Below, piece by piece: positions 37,189 to 46,421 of a stretch of 64,000 bases of DNA. The position numbers and the translations under genes are program-made. This DNA is from CAVQFB01 sp963711675. GTDB taxonomy: Bacteria > Acidobacteriota > Terriglobia > Terriglobales > Acidobacteriaceae. A model generated the notes under the pieces. The model searched no databases. It was not told where the DNA came from and saw nothing but the letters and a program-made list of their open reading frames with translations. Every line of letters starts with the position of its first letter. Position 1 is the first letter of the stretch. The stretch spans positions 1 to 64,000 of the forward strand of contig CAVQFB010000007.1 in the NCBI GenBank assembly GCA_963711675.1. The letters run 5' to 3'.

Positions 37189-37190
37189 GG

Positions 37191-37545
37191 CTAAGGGGCG
37201 ATTTCAGACTGAGGAGTCAGCTCGACTACCAACCCATCGCCCCAGCCGTACTTTTCGAGGGAAAGTTGCTGGATAGTACCCTTCAACGAAGCATCGCTCT
37301 CGGAGGAAAGAAACCGCGCGGTCGCCGAATAGCGGCGTGCGGCGACGCGCACCTTCACTTGCGGATTCGCCTTCAGATTGCGCACCCATTGCGAGGTCGC
37401 GTATTCCGCAATCACATAAAAGCGGCCGTCACGCTGGGTAAACCAGATCTCGATTTCGCGCGGCTTCCCTGACTTCCGCCCGCGGGTCGTGAGATAGAGA
37501 AACTGCTCTGATGCAAGATTGCCGGCCGAGTCGCTTGCCAGGGAA
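37191..37545 (-). CDS. PNPOx-fold deazaflavin/nitroreductase-type protein, start unclear
   Basis: The frame reads SLASDSAGNLASEQFLYLTT, RGRKSGKPREIEIWFTQRDG, RFYVIAEYATSQWVRNLKAN, QVKVRVAARRYSATARF to a stop at 37191. This is the split-barrel nitroreductase/F420-type family. No standard start codon is in frame at the 5' end, which abuts the stop of the next gene; the first GTG is at 37415, inside the conserved core. An indel near the start is likely. Roughly 115 residues. Confidence 0.6.
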
Positions 37546-37794
37546 TTACTGTCCTTTTAGCTTTAGCTTGGACTTGTTTTCCTCAAGAAACTGACGAAGA
37601 TTCTCTGCCGCGTCCAGCAGGCGCGTCCACTGTTCGTAATAGAGTGTCACTGGGAACCGGCCCAAGCCGTAGACGCTGACGCCGCCCTTTTCGCTGACGC
37701 GAAATTCCATTGCGCCGCTACGCTTCTTGCTGTCGACCTGCTTTTCCAGTTCAGCTAGCTTTGCTTTTAGTTCGTCATAAGTTGGTTCTGCCAT
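37546..37794 (-). CDS. conserved hypothetical protein (82 aa)
   Basis: ATG 37794 to TAA 37546-37548. A coiled helix (AEPTYDELKAKLAELEKQVD) precedes MEFRVSEKGGVSVYGLGRFP, VTLYYEQWTRLLDAAENLRQ and a Lys-rich tail. The middle part recalls small proteins found widely beside flavin-fold genes. Frame stays open far upstream but without homology. Function unknown. Confidence 0.65.
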   Translation of the reverse strand: MAEPTYDELKAKLAELEKQVDSKKRSGAMEFRVSEKGGVSVYGLGRFPVTLYYEQWTRLLDAAENLRQFLEENKSKLKLKGQ

Positions 37795-37880
37795 GATCGC
37801 CTCTTTCGCATGACTCACGTCCATCATAGGCACATCCTGATTGATTCGTCGAGAGACGCCGTCACAACGCAACGGTGCAC

Positions 37881-38303
37881 TCATGCCGCCGGCGGGGTGT
37901 GCTGGAACGGCAGCTTGGTGTAGCGAGCCTTGTCCACTTCCACGTAGAGTGCCACTCTGCCTTCGGGACTGCGGAACGGGAACGGCTTCCCCGTGTACTT
38001 CATCGAGATGGGGTCCATGATTTTCAGCTCCGGGTCGGGCCTGCGCTCGACTACGCGTCCGCGAATCTGGACTTCTTCGTAGGGGTTGTGAAAATCCACG
38101 ATGGACAGCGCCACCCGCGGTTCGCGCCTCGTGTTGCGCCCCTTCAGGGAATTCTCCCCCGTGCAAATAACGATAAACTCCCCGTCCCGGCCCACCCAGA
38201 TGGGTGTGCTTTGCGGAGACCCGTCAGGCATCAGGGTTGCGAGGTGGGCGAAATTGGGACGATCGATCAAACCGATGACGTCGGATGACAGTGCGATTCC
38301 CAT
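37881..38303 (-). CDS. PPOX-class F420-dependent oxidoreductase-like protein
   Basis: ATG 38303, 140 residues. IGLIDRPNFAHLATLMPDGS, PQSTPIWVGRDGEFIVICTG, KGRNTRREPRVALSIVDFHN and VQIRGRVVERRPD are typical of the PPOX-class split-barrel family using F420 or FMN. The sixth-strand region and C-terminus (VALYVEVDKARYTKLPFQHT) are complete. The physiological substrate is unknown. It is the second of two flavin-fold genes here, separated by the 82-aa protein. Confidence 0.85.
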   Translation of the reverse strand: MGIALSSDVIGLIDRPNFAHLATLMPDGSPQSTPIWVGRDGEFIVICTGENSLKGRNTRREPRVALSIVDFHNPYEEVQIRGRVVERRPDPELKIMDPISMKYTGKPFPFRSPEGRVALYVEVDKARYTKLPFQHTPPAA

Positions 38304-38413
38304 GAATGGTTTCTCCCGAAACACAATTGATTATTTCATGGAAGATCAGGATGACGGAATTTCGCCCGCAGGTTTGGGAAAACGCGATCCTCTCGGGGCG
38401 ATTGGAACGGAAG

Positions 38414-39463
38414 TTATCTGGCGCCGGGGAGGTTAATTCGGAACTGCTGCACGCGATGATTGCCCGCGTCGGCAACGTAAAGGCCATCCTTCGGGTCAAC
38501 CCACAGACCGGAAGGCCCCGCAAACTCTCCCGCACGGGCTCCACTCTTTCCCAACCGGTAGAGCGGTTGGCCGCTACGGTCAAACACCTGTATCCGGTTC
38601 AGAAACGACTGCCCAACATAGATATTCCCTTCCCGGTCGACTGCCAGTCCGTCATTCTCGTCCACCTCGGCGAGCTTGATCTGACTGCGAAAGTGTCCCT
38701 TCATATCGAAGATCTGGAGCCGCTGGTTTCCAGTATCGAGGACCATCAACGCGCTCCCGTTGGTCGCGACTTGTGTCGGTTTTCTAAACTCTCCTGGCTC
38801 CGTTCCACCGCCGCGTTTTCCGAAGTGAGCGACAACATGCCCTTTTCTGTCGAGGGCGATCACCATATCGCGGCCCGCGTCGCAAACATATGTGCGCCCG
38901 GTCGCCGTGTCTATCGCGATGCCAACCGGAGTTTCGAAATAGGATTCCCTCTGATGTTTCCCCAGGTAGCCGCGGAATTTCCCCTTCGCGTCGTAAATGA
39001 AGATTGAGGCGAGCCCGGCATCGCTCACATACAAGTTGCCCTCGCGGCTGACGGCGACCGCGACTGGAGTTTGCAGTTGACCGTTACGCCCGCCCACAAG
39101 AAAGTGCTTCGACTGATCAAAGTCAAATACGTGAACCCCGTGCGCACCGGGATCGGCTACGTAGACGCGATGAGCGCCATCGGTGACGATGGCGGTCGGC
39201 GCTTCAAGAACATCAGCCGTCTCCGAATTTTCTTTGGGACCTGCGATGACGGTGAGCGTGCGCTCGGCTACAGGGTGCTCTGGTTTCACATCCTGGGCGC
39301 TGGAGATGCTGCGAACAAAAGTTAGAAGCGGCGGCGAATTTGTCGCGTCAGGAGGCTGGGCAAGCGCGGAACCTGTGGTCTGCGCTGCGACGCTGGCCAG
39401 GAAGCAAGCGCAGGCAACTGCTGCAGCGAGAGAACCTCGGACCCACGTCAAAGCGATCGCCAT
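38414..39463 (-). CDS. secreted NHL-repeat beta-propeller protein
   Basis: ATG 39463 (MAIALTWVRGSLAAAVACAC) begins an export signal ending near SVAAQ; about 349 residues. At least five NHL units follow: VDGAHRVYVADPGAHGVHVF, SREGNLYVSDAGLASIFIYD, DTATGRTYVCDAGRDMVIAL, NGSALMVLDTGNQRLQIFD, VDPKDGLYVADAGNHRVQQF. Six-bladed propellers of this type bind proteins, RNA or act as lyases; no catalytic signature seen. Intact. Confidence 0.85.
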   Translation of the reverse strand: MAIALTWVRGSLAAAVACACFLASVAAQTTGSALAQPPDATNSPPLLTFVRSISSAQDVKPEHPVAERTLTVIAGPKENSETADVLEAPTAIVTDGAHRVYVADPGAHGVHVFDFDQSKHFLVGGRNGQLQTPVAVAVSREGNLYVSDAGLASIFIYDAKGKFRGYLGKHQRESYFETPVGIAIDTATGRTYVCDAGRDMVIALDRKGHVVAHFGKRGGGTEPGEFRKPTQVATNGSALMVLDTGNQRLQIFDMKGHFRSQIKLAEVDENDGLAVDREGNIYVGQSFLNRIQVFDRSGQPLYRLGKSGARAGEFAGPSGLWVDPKDGLYVADAGNHRVQQFRINLPGAR

Positions 39464-39778
39464 CGCTGCGGCGCCTGGTGGCTGCGCGGACCACGAAACC
39501 CATGAATTCCCGCGCTCTATTCTTAAACACACTGGTATCCCCGCACAGACTTTAATTCCGAGGCTGGGATTATCAAGCGGGAGACCGCGACCGGACAGGC
39601 GACATCCAGCGCAGGAATCTGGTGTCCGGGACCCGGTTCACGCAAAATCAGAGCCTTGCCAACGGGCAGTATAAGGCAGAATGCGGCACCGTGGGCGCCG
39701 GATGAACGCGATTCTGAACCGAGCGGCGGCCGTGGTAGATGAACTCTTCTGCTGACGCGAAGGCGAACCGCAAAAGCT
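39464..39778. other. intergenic, nothing recognised
   Basis: Gap between the permease 3' end and the NHL gene. No gene, RNA or clear promoter found. Confidence 0.35.
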
Positions 39779-42462
39779 CTACTCCTGACGCAATGCCTTC
39801 CACGGGTCGACTTTAGCTGCGGTGCGCGCTGGCACGTAGCAGGCGAGCATGGCCAGCGCCGCGAGCAGCAACGGAGCGCCGACGAGCAAGCGTGGATCGT
39901 TTGTGCCGATCTTAAACGCGTCAGAAAACTGGCTGGTCAACGCCGCAAGTATTCTTGCCATCGCAAAAGCGCCGATAAATCCAAGAACGGTTCCGACAGT
40001 TATTAGAGCTGTGCCTTCGCGCAGCACCAGCCGCAGCACCTGTCCCTTGCGCGCGCCCAGCGCCATGCGAATTCCGATTTCCCTGCGCCGTCGCGCCACT
40101 GCATAGGCCGTGACTCCAGCCAGCCCAATTGCGGACAGCACCAGGCCGAACATGCCAATTCCGCCGTAGGTCCGCAGAGCAGACCACATAAGGTACCGGC
40201 TGAACCCCAGGTACGCGCTGAGGGTTTGGACATCAAAGAGATTCAGATTCGGGTCGATGGAAGCGATCGCGCTCCGAATGGCGGTCAGCGCATCCGTTCC
40301 CGCATCCGATCGCACAATAATGGTGATGCCTCCGGCTGGAGGCCGCGCGAAATCACGCTGCGTCAGCGGCAGATAAACAATGCGTTGGCTGATCCCGCTT
40401 CCATCTTTCATATCGGGGACTACGCCGACTACTTCATACGACTGCTTGTCATCCCGTAGACGCTTCCCGATCGCGTCGTCATTTCCGAAAAACGCGCGGG
40501 CGGCGCGCTCATTCAGAACCACGGGCAAAGCCACGGCCTTCGATTCGTCGGTAGCGATCCGTTGATCCTGTTCGTCGAATTCCCGGCCAGCCAGCATCGG
40601 CTCGTTCAACGTGGCGAAATAACCCGCGCCCACAGTTTCCTTGATCACCGACTGCTGCACACGCGACGTTCCCTGCACGTCTTCCGCAGTCAGGTGGATG
40701 GCGTCATCTTCATCTACGATCGAAAAGGGTGCCTGCGCCGCCAAGGCGAAGCTGCGCACGGTGCCGGCGGTCCTAAGCCGGGCGGGTAGTTTCTCGAACA
40801 GGGCTTCTGCTTTTTCGGGTGTGTAGCCGTCGCGCACTGGATCGATGGACAGCAAGAAACATCGTCTTCGGATCGAATTTGGTTTCGATGCTGTTGGCTC
40901 TTGGTAAGTCCCATTACCAGGAACCCGGTGATCAGCAGCAACATGAGCGATCCCAGTAACCTGGGCTACCACGGCCAGATTGCGCAGGCCAAAGCGCCGG
41001 TAGCCGGGCAACTGAAGTGCGGAGCCCTCTTTCAGCGCCGGGGCTACATCGGTTTTGGTGGCCTGCAGGGCTGGCGCCAGGCTGAATCCGACGCCACAAA
41101 CGATGCGAGATGGCGAATGCAAAGACGCCTGCGCGCCAATCGAGTGCGACATCGGGTGCGAGCGGCGCTCCCGCAGCCTGCGGTAATTGAGAGTTCAAGA
41201 CTGAAAGACCATAGGCGAGCGCGAATCCCGCTATCCCGCCCAGCAGCGAAAGCATAATGCCTTCGCTGATCATCTGCCGGACAAGCCGAAAGCGGCTGGC
41301 GCCGACTCCCAAGCGAATCGCCAGTTCCTTACGGCGATTGGCGCCCCGCGCAAGCAGCATAGTTGCCAGGTTCATGCATGCAATGGTCATGATCAGGCCC
41401 ATCAACACGACAAAGAATCCGGCTATTACAGGCCTCAATTTCCGCGGAATGGGCGCTCTCGTGCCCGCTGGAAGTAAGACGACCCGCTTGGCTTTGTCGG
41501 CCTGCGACGGAGCCGAAGGATCCTGCTGCGTCGAGACGGCGCGTGATCACGTCGAGGCCGGCTTCTGCGGAATCGATCGTGACGCCCGGCGCCAGGCACA
41601 TCATCGCCAGGAATTCCCTCGCATTGCGTTGATGCAGCACATCGTTCGCCAGCTCTGGAGCGAGCGCGGCCGGCACCGTAATGGGGACGAAAAGCTCAGA
41701 CGGATTCATGGACAGCGCGCCATCGAAATTCTTGGGTGCGATTCCCACGATGGTCGCAGTTTGCCCATTCAGGCGAAGCGTCTGCCCCACTGCGTCGGGC
41801 GAGGAATTGAGGCGGCTGCGCCAGAAACGATCGCTGATCACGACAACCGGCGCGTCGCCGGGCTTGTCGAGTTCTGGGCTGAGCACTCGCCCACGCTGCG
41901 GTTCGACGCCGAGCACAGAGAAATAATCGGCGGATACGAGTTGTCCGAAAACGCGCTCCGGCTTCGCGCCCATCTGGCCCTGCAGGTTGACGTTGAACGG
42001 GACGCCGTTCTGCAACGCGGCCACTCCGCTCAGCAGGCTCTTTTGATCCCGATATTGCTCGATGTAGAAATACGAGACAGGTTTCTCAGCCAACACCAAA
42101 CGTGTGGCATTGGCCGCTGCCGAAAGCTCCCTAGTCAGCAAGGCCCAGCGCGTGCTGTATACGTTGGTCGTCAGCCCAATGCCAAGGCCCATCGAAATGA
42201 TGCCGACCAGCGCGAATCCGGGCGACTTGATCAGCGCTCGCGACGCATACCGCATGTCCTGGCGCATCTCGCTCAGGTATTCGATCGGCAAACGAATCGC
42301 GATGTCCGCGATCAGCCGGATCAGCCCGGCGGCTCCATGCCTTCTGGCGATCTCGTGCACGACATCCTCTCCAAGTTGCGTAACCTCATGGCCATAAGCC
42401 AACTTGAATTCGTGTGGAAAGGCCTGCGCCAACCGCCGGTAGATTCGCAGCGCGAAATTCAT
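39779..42462 (-). pseudogene. ADOP-type duplicated ABC permease (MacB/FtsX-like), frameshifted
   Basis: ATG 42462 overlaps the corrected padR stop as ATGA. The N-terminal block is a cytosolic helix pair (YRRLAQAFPHEFKLAYGHEV) then MRYASRALIKSPGFALVGII, a MacB-type periplasmic domain, and after a shift near 41505 the membrane helices VIAGFFVVLMGLIMTIACMN with LARGANRRKELAIRLGVGAS. Shifts near 41115, 40945 and 40880 follow. The second FtsX module is complete: YGGIGMFGLVLSAIGLAGVT, RRREIGIRMALGARKGQVLR, ending PARTAAKVDPWKALRQE. This two-module PadR-linked layout is the acidobacterial ADOP family, probably exporting peptides or lipids. Four frameshifts in one gene. Confidence 0.75.
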
Positions 42463-42813
42463 TCCGTTACCATCCTTCGCTTTACTTGAATGGCGCGGAC
42501 CAATTCCTGCAGGCGCTCACATTCCGCGTCGAGCACCCGCTTGCCGAGGCCGAGTCAGCCGGTAGTAGCGGCGTCGTGCGTCGTCCAGTTCCGGCGCGGG
42601 CCGTTCGTCAGATTCCTCGATGAGCCCCGCCTCGATCAGTCGCTTGATCGATCCATAGAGCGTTGCCGGCCACAACCGCACTTTTCCCATAGTGCGATTC
42701 AGAACTTCCTGCATGATTCCGTAGCCGTGCTGCTCCCCACCCGCAAGCGAGAGCATGATGTGAAACCACTGCGTCTTTAGGGGAAGAAAGGTATGAGGAT
42801 CGACCTTAGTCAT
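42459..42813 (-). CDS. PadR family transcriptional regulator, 3' frameshift
   Basis: ATG 42813 (MTKVDPHTFLPLKTQWFHIM). The winged-helix reads SLAGGEQHGYGIMQEVLNRT, RLWPATLYGSIKRLIEAGLI and RRRYYRLTR. An extra C near 42555 ends the frame early; removing it gives LGKRVLDAECERLQELVRAI to TGA 42459-42461, which overlaps the permease ATG. PadR proteins repress neighbouring transporter genes. The coupled ATGA overlap indicates one operon. Confidence 0.85.
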
Positions 42814-42816
42814 AGA

Positions 42817-42848
42817 TTATATATATATAATACATTGTATATATATAG
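42817..42848 (-). promoter_or_regulatory. AT-rich operator/promoter of padR operon
   Basis: An alternating TA tract with the palindrome ATACATTGTAT (42830-42840) immediately upstream of the padR start codon. PadR proteins typically bind ATGT/ACAT-type palindromes, so autoregulation is likely. A TATAAT lies within it on the minus strand. Confidence 0.55.
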
Positions 42849-42968
42849 ATCAAGAAGAGGCGGTTCATAAGGCCACCTAGTCTTCCTCACCGACGTCAGC
42901 TTGAGGCCTTTGCGCGAGTGGACAAAAAGAGCGTGATCCAGGAAGGACTTCGGAGTTGGTTGGAAAAT

Positions 42969-43043
42969 TGGAGCGGGAGACCGGGATCGAACCGGCGACA
43001 TCCAGCTTGGGAAGCTGGCGTTCTACCGCTGAACTACTCCCGC
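42969..43043 (-). tRNA. tRNA-Gly(CCC)
   Basis: Reading the minus strand: acceptor GCGGGAG (43037-43043) pairs with CTCCCGC (42973-42979), then U and an encoded CCA (42969-42971). D arm with AGCGGTAGA, anticodon stem CCAGC/GCTGG with loop TTCCCAA (anticodon CCC), T arm with GGTTCGATCCC. 75 nt including CCA. All stems are complete. Confidence 0.92.
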
Positions 43044-43383
43044 TCACTATAAATCTCAGGTCCCTCGCAAAGCTCGGGATCTCGCCTGCGGGCTCAGACG
43101 CCCGCAAGACGGCTCAACTTGGGAAGCTGGCGTTCTACCGCTGAACTACTCCCGCTCACTATAAATCTCAGGTCCCTCGCAAAGCTCGGGATCTCGCCTG
43201 CGGGCTCCAACGCCCGCAAGACGGCTCAACTTGGGAAGCTGGCGTTCTACCGCTGAACTACTCCCGCTCACTATAAATCTCAGGTCCCTCGCAAAGCTCG
43301 GGATCTCGCCTGCGGGCTCCCACGCCCGCAAAACAGCTCAACTTGGGAAGCTGGCGTTCTACCACTGAACCACTCCCGCTCAC
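43006..43383 (-). repeat. 112-bp tandem array of tRNA-Gly 5' halves
   Basis: The first 38 nt of the tRNA (5' acceptor strand through the anticodon) recur at exact 112-bp spacing: 43006, 43118, 43230 and a degenerate partial copy from 43342. Each copy is separated by the same 74-bp spacer, which contains a TGCGGGC/GCCCGCA-type hairpin. Only the copy at 42969-43043 has a 3' half. Units differ at just a few positions. Confidence 0.9.
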
Positions 43384-43587
43384 CGGGACGTGCTACTTGG
43401 CGAAATTATCACCGATCATGCAGAGGTTTGCAACAAAGCTGACCGGCACTTCCGCCTTATATAGCATTCGCCTGCAATCCTGTTCAACTGTCCTACGGGC
43501 CCGAAAACTGGTAGCATTCGCGTCTCTTGGTCTCTCGTTCGAAGGCACTGCGAGAGCCTCAATCCAGCAACCGGAGGCGACCCTATC

Positions 43588-45243
43588 GTGAGCATACCCA
43601 ACGGTTCGAAGCCCGCACCCAGCCGCAGGAGTTTTCTGCAGGCCACACTGGTTAGCGGTGCCGGCATGACAATGTATCCCGCTCTCGCGGCAGCAAGAGC
43701 GATTCCGCCTTCCCCCAAACCCGCGCCAGCGCCTCCCTTCGAACTGGAGGAGGTAACCATCGCCCAACTGCAGGACGGCATCAAGTCGGGAAAATACACT
43801 GCACGTTCTCTTGCTGAAGAGTATCTGGCAAGGATTGACGCCTTGGACAAGCACGGCCCGACCGTCAACAGCGTGATCGAAGTTAACCCCGATGCTGTCG
43901 ACATTGCGGAGAAGCTCGACCGGGAGCGCAAAGAGAAGGGCGCACGCGGAGCGATGCACGGCATTCCCATCCTGATCAAAGACAACATCGACACCGCCGA
44001 CAAGATGGCCACTACGGCAGGATCGCTTGCACTCGTGGGAGCCAAGCCGCACAAAGATGCTTTCATCGTGCAACGTTTGCGAGCGGCAGGGGCAGTCATT
44101 CTGGGCAAGACCAATCTCAGCGAGTGGGCCAACTTCCGGTCGACGCATTCCACCAGCGGTTGGAGCGGCCGAGGCGGCCTGACGAAGAATCCGTATGCCC
44201 TCGATCGCAACCCTTGCGGCTCAAGCTCGGGATCGGGAGCCGCTGCCTCAGCAAACTTCTGCGCTGCGGCTATCGGTACGGAAACCGATGGTTCTATTGT
44301 TTGTCCGTCGTCGTCCAACGGCCTGGCTGGAATCAAGCCCACCGTAGGCCTCACCAGCCGTTCGGGAATCATTCCTATATCGCATAGCCAGGATGGGGCC
44401 GGACCCATGGCGCGTACCGTGGCGGATGCCGCGGCCGTGCTCGGAGCGATGACGGGCGTTGATCCTGAAGATGGCGTCACCGCCAGCAGTGAAGGAAAAT
44501 CGCTCACCGACTACACGCGGTTTCTCGATCCCGGCGGATTGCGCGGTATGCGAATCGGGGTTGTCCGCAAGTACCTTGGGTTCAGTGATGAAGTCGATCA
44601 ACTTTTGGAGTCTGCGATCGACGTGATGCGTCAGCAGGGTGCGACCATCGTCGACCCGGTCGTGATCGAGACCCACGGCAAGTTTGATGACAGTGAGTTC
44701 CTTGCCTTCCAGTATGAATTCAAAGCCGATCTCAATGCGTATCTGGCGAGACTCGGACCCGGTGCTCCGGTTCATTCCCTCAAGGAGATCATCGAATTCA
44801 ACGAGAAGAATCGTGAGAAAGAAATGCCCTATTTCGGCCAAGACATCTTTCTGAAGGCCGAAGCAAAAGGGCCGCTCACCGAAAAGGAATATCTGGACGC
44901 GGTGGAAAAGAACCACAAACTCGCGCGCACCGAAGGGATCGACGCAACCATGGACAAGTCGAAGCTCGATGCGTTGATCGGCCCGACCGGCGGGCCTGCG
45001 TGGCTCACTGACCTGATAACCGGTGATCACTTCGGGGGTGGAAGCTCAAGCGCCGCGGCGGTTGCGGGCTATCCCAGCATCAGCGTGCCCGCGGGATACG
45101 TTCACGGTTTACCGATCGGGATTTCTTTCTTCGGAAGGGCTTGGAGCGAACCGATTTTGATCAAAATCGCCTTTGCCTACGAACAGGCTACGAAGCATCG
45201 AAAGCCGCCGCGCTTTCTGCCGACGGTGAATCCAAGGGCTTGA
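43588..45243 (+). CDS. Tat-exported amidase
   Basis: GTG 43588, 551 residues. A twin-arginine signal SRRSFLQATLVSGAGMTMYP precedes the amidase-signature fold. Catalytic elements: Lys in IPILIKDNIDTADKMATTAG, Gly/Ser-rich GSSSGSGAAASANFCAAAIG with the cis-Ser, and GTETDGSIVCPSSSNGLAGI with the nucleophilic Ser. Hydrolyses amides by a Ser-Ser-Lys mechanism. The C-terminal half is full length (YPSISVPAGYVHGLPIGISF). Exported, so probably used on external amides or peptides. Confidence 0.92.
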   Translation: MSIPNGSKPAPSRRSFLQATLVSGAGMTMYPALAAARAIPPSPKPAPAPPFELEEVTIAQLQDGIKSGKYTARSLAEEYLARIDALDKHGPTVNSVIEVNPDAVDIAEKLDRERKEKGARGAMHGIPILIKDNIDTADKMATTAGSLALVGAKPHKDAFIVQRLRAAGAVILGKTNLSEWANFRSTHSTSGWSGRGGLTKNPYALDRNPCGSSSGSGAAASANFCAAAIGTETDGSIVCPSSSNGLAGIKPTVGLTSRSGIIPISHSQDGAGPMARTVADAAAVLGAMTGVDPEDGVTASSEGKSLTDYTRFLDPGGLRGMRIGVVRKYLGFSDEVDQLLESAIDVMRQQGATIVDPVVIETHGKFDDSEFLAFQYEFKADLNAYLARLGPGAPVHSLKEIIEFNEKNREKEMPYFGQDIFLKAEAKGPLTEKEYLDAVEKNHKLARTEGIDATMDKSKLDALIGPTGGPAWLTDLITGDHFGGGSSSAAAVAGYPSISVPAGYVHGLPIGISFFGRAWSEPILIKIAFAYEQATKHRKPPRFLPTVNPRA

Positions 45244-45298
45244 GACTGCGTTGCCGGTAGAGTGCTGAGATTTCGATATCGGACCCGTTCAGGTTTTC

Positions 45299-46420
45299 TT
45301 ACGTCCAGCGGAACCACTTCAGCGCGAGCACGAAGGAAATTCCGCCCCAAAGCGCCATCACCAGCAACCGGCCAGACTGCGATGCCATTGAAGCACCTTC
45401 GAGGATGGTCGCGCGCAGTGCGTCGTTCAGGGCAGTGAGCGGCAATGCCTTGATGAACGGCTGGATCATCGCGGGAAAGCGTTCGTAAGAGAAAAACACT
45501 CCGGAGAAAATCCACATCGGCATCATCACGACGTTGATCAAGCCGCTGATGCTCTCAATCTTCTGTGCGCGAGACGCGGTCAGCAATCCCAACCCGCCGA
45601 ACGAGAGCGCGCCAATCGCCCCTACCAGCACGATAGTGAACCAGGATCCCAGCACGCGCATGTGAAACGCGATGACGCCGAAGATCAGCAGGATCCCGAC
45701 TTCCACCACCATCAGGATCAGGCGGCTGCTGGCGAGCGCGAGCAGGAAGTCGCTGCGCCGCATCGGCGTTCCCACGAATCGCTTGAGCAACTTCCTCTGC
45801 CGCATATCGACCAGGCCAAATCCGATGCCCCACATGGCCGCGTTCATCACATTCATGCCCAGCAGGCCAGGAATGAGGAAATCGATGTAGCGCGAGCCCG
45901 GCTCGCTGGCGGTTACTGTTGTGGTCGCAATCGGATTCTTGCGTCCAGAGGCGACCTGGAGCGCGTCATCCACTTCGATGTGCGCCAAGACGCTCTCCGG
46001 CCGCACCGGATCGTAGCGGTACTGAAACCCTCCGTCGGCAAGGGGCTCCACTACCAGATCAAACTTCCCCAACCGAAAACCTGTCGCCGCCTGCGGAGCT
46101 TCAATGACCGACGCGCGAATCGACGATTTCAGTGGGGATCGCTGAATCATCGCCAAGGTATCTTGTGCCTGGGGACCTGCAACGATCGCAACCGACGTGA
46201 TGTCGGCCGGCTTGTTGCGAAAGGCGATGCCCAGACCGAGCGCCAGCAAGATGGGAAACGCGAAAACCCAGAAGGCAATTTCAGGCTCACGCTGCATCTC
46301 CCGCAACCGCGCCACCAGCAGATGCCGGTAGCCCGACCAGCGGCCGTTCTGCCGGCCACCGGGCTTCTGGGGCGTCGTCTCTGATTCAAGCGGATGCACC
46401 GGTGGTTCCGATACTGCCAT
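45299..46420 (-). CDS. ABC-2 type transporter permease
   Basis: ATG 46420, 373 residues, directly after the ATPase gene. First helix LARLREMQREPEIAFWVFAF-PILLALG, then a large extracytoplasmic loop (about 60-190), then the ABC-2 core: IDFLIPGLLGMNVMNAAMWG, LILMVVEVGILLIFGVIAFH, VLVGAIGALSFGGLGLLTAS, NVVMMPMWIFSGVFFSYERF. About six membrane spans. Forms the channel of an exporter, cargo unknown (drug or lipid type). Confidence 0.88.
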   Translation of the reverse strand: MAVSEPPVHPLESETTPQKPGGRQNGRWSGYRHLLVARLREMQREPEIAFWVFAFPILLALGLGIAFRNKPADITSVAIVAGPQAQDTLAMIQRSPLKSSIRASVIEAPQAATGFRLGKFDLVVEPLADGGFQYRYDPVRPESVLAHIEVDDALQVASGRKNPIATTTVTASEPGSRYIDFLIPGLLGMNVMNAAMWGIGFGLVDMRQRKLLKRFVGTPMRRSDFLLALASSRLILMVVEVGILLIFGVIAFHMRVLGSWFTIVLVGAIGALSFGGLGLLTASRAQKIESISGLINVVMMPMWIFSGVFFSYERFPAMIQPFIKALPLTALNDALRATILEGASMASQSGRLLVMALWGGISFVLALKWFRWT

Positions 46421-46421
46421 C

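Noticed and set aside
41257..42489. 410-codon plus-strand frame across the ADOP permease
   Set aside because: Antisense to recognisable permease helices and the padR overlap; no domain in its own translation.
43006..43383. CRISPR-like direct repeats
   Set aside because: Period 112 bp, spacers identical rather than unique, and the repeat is a tRNA 5' half; no cas genes.
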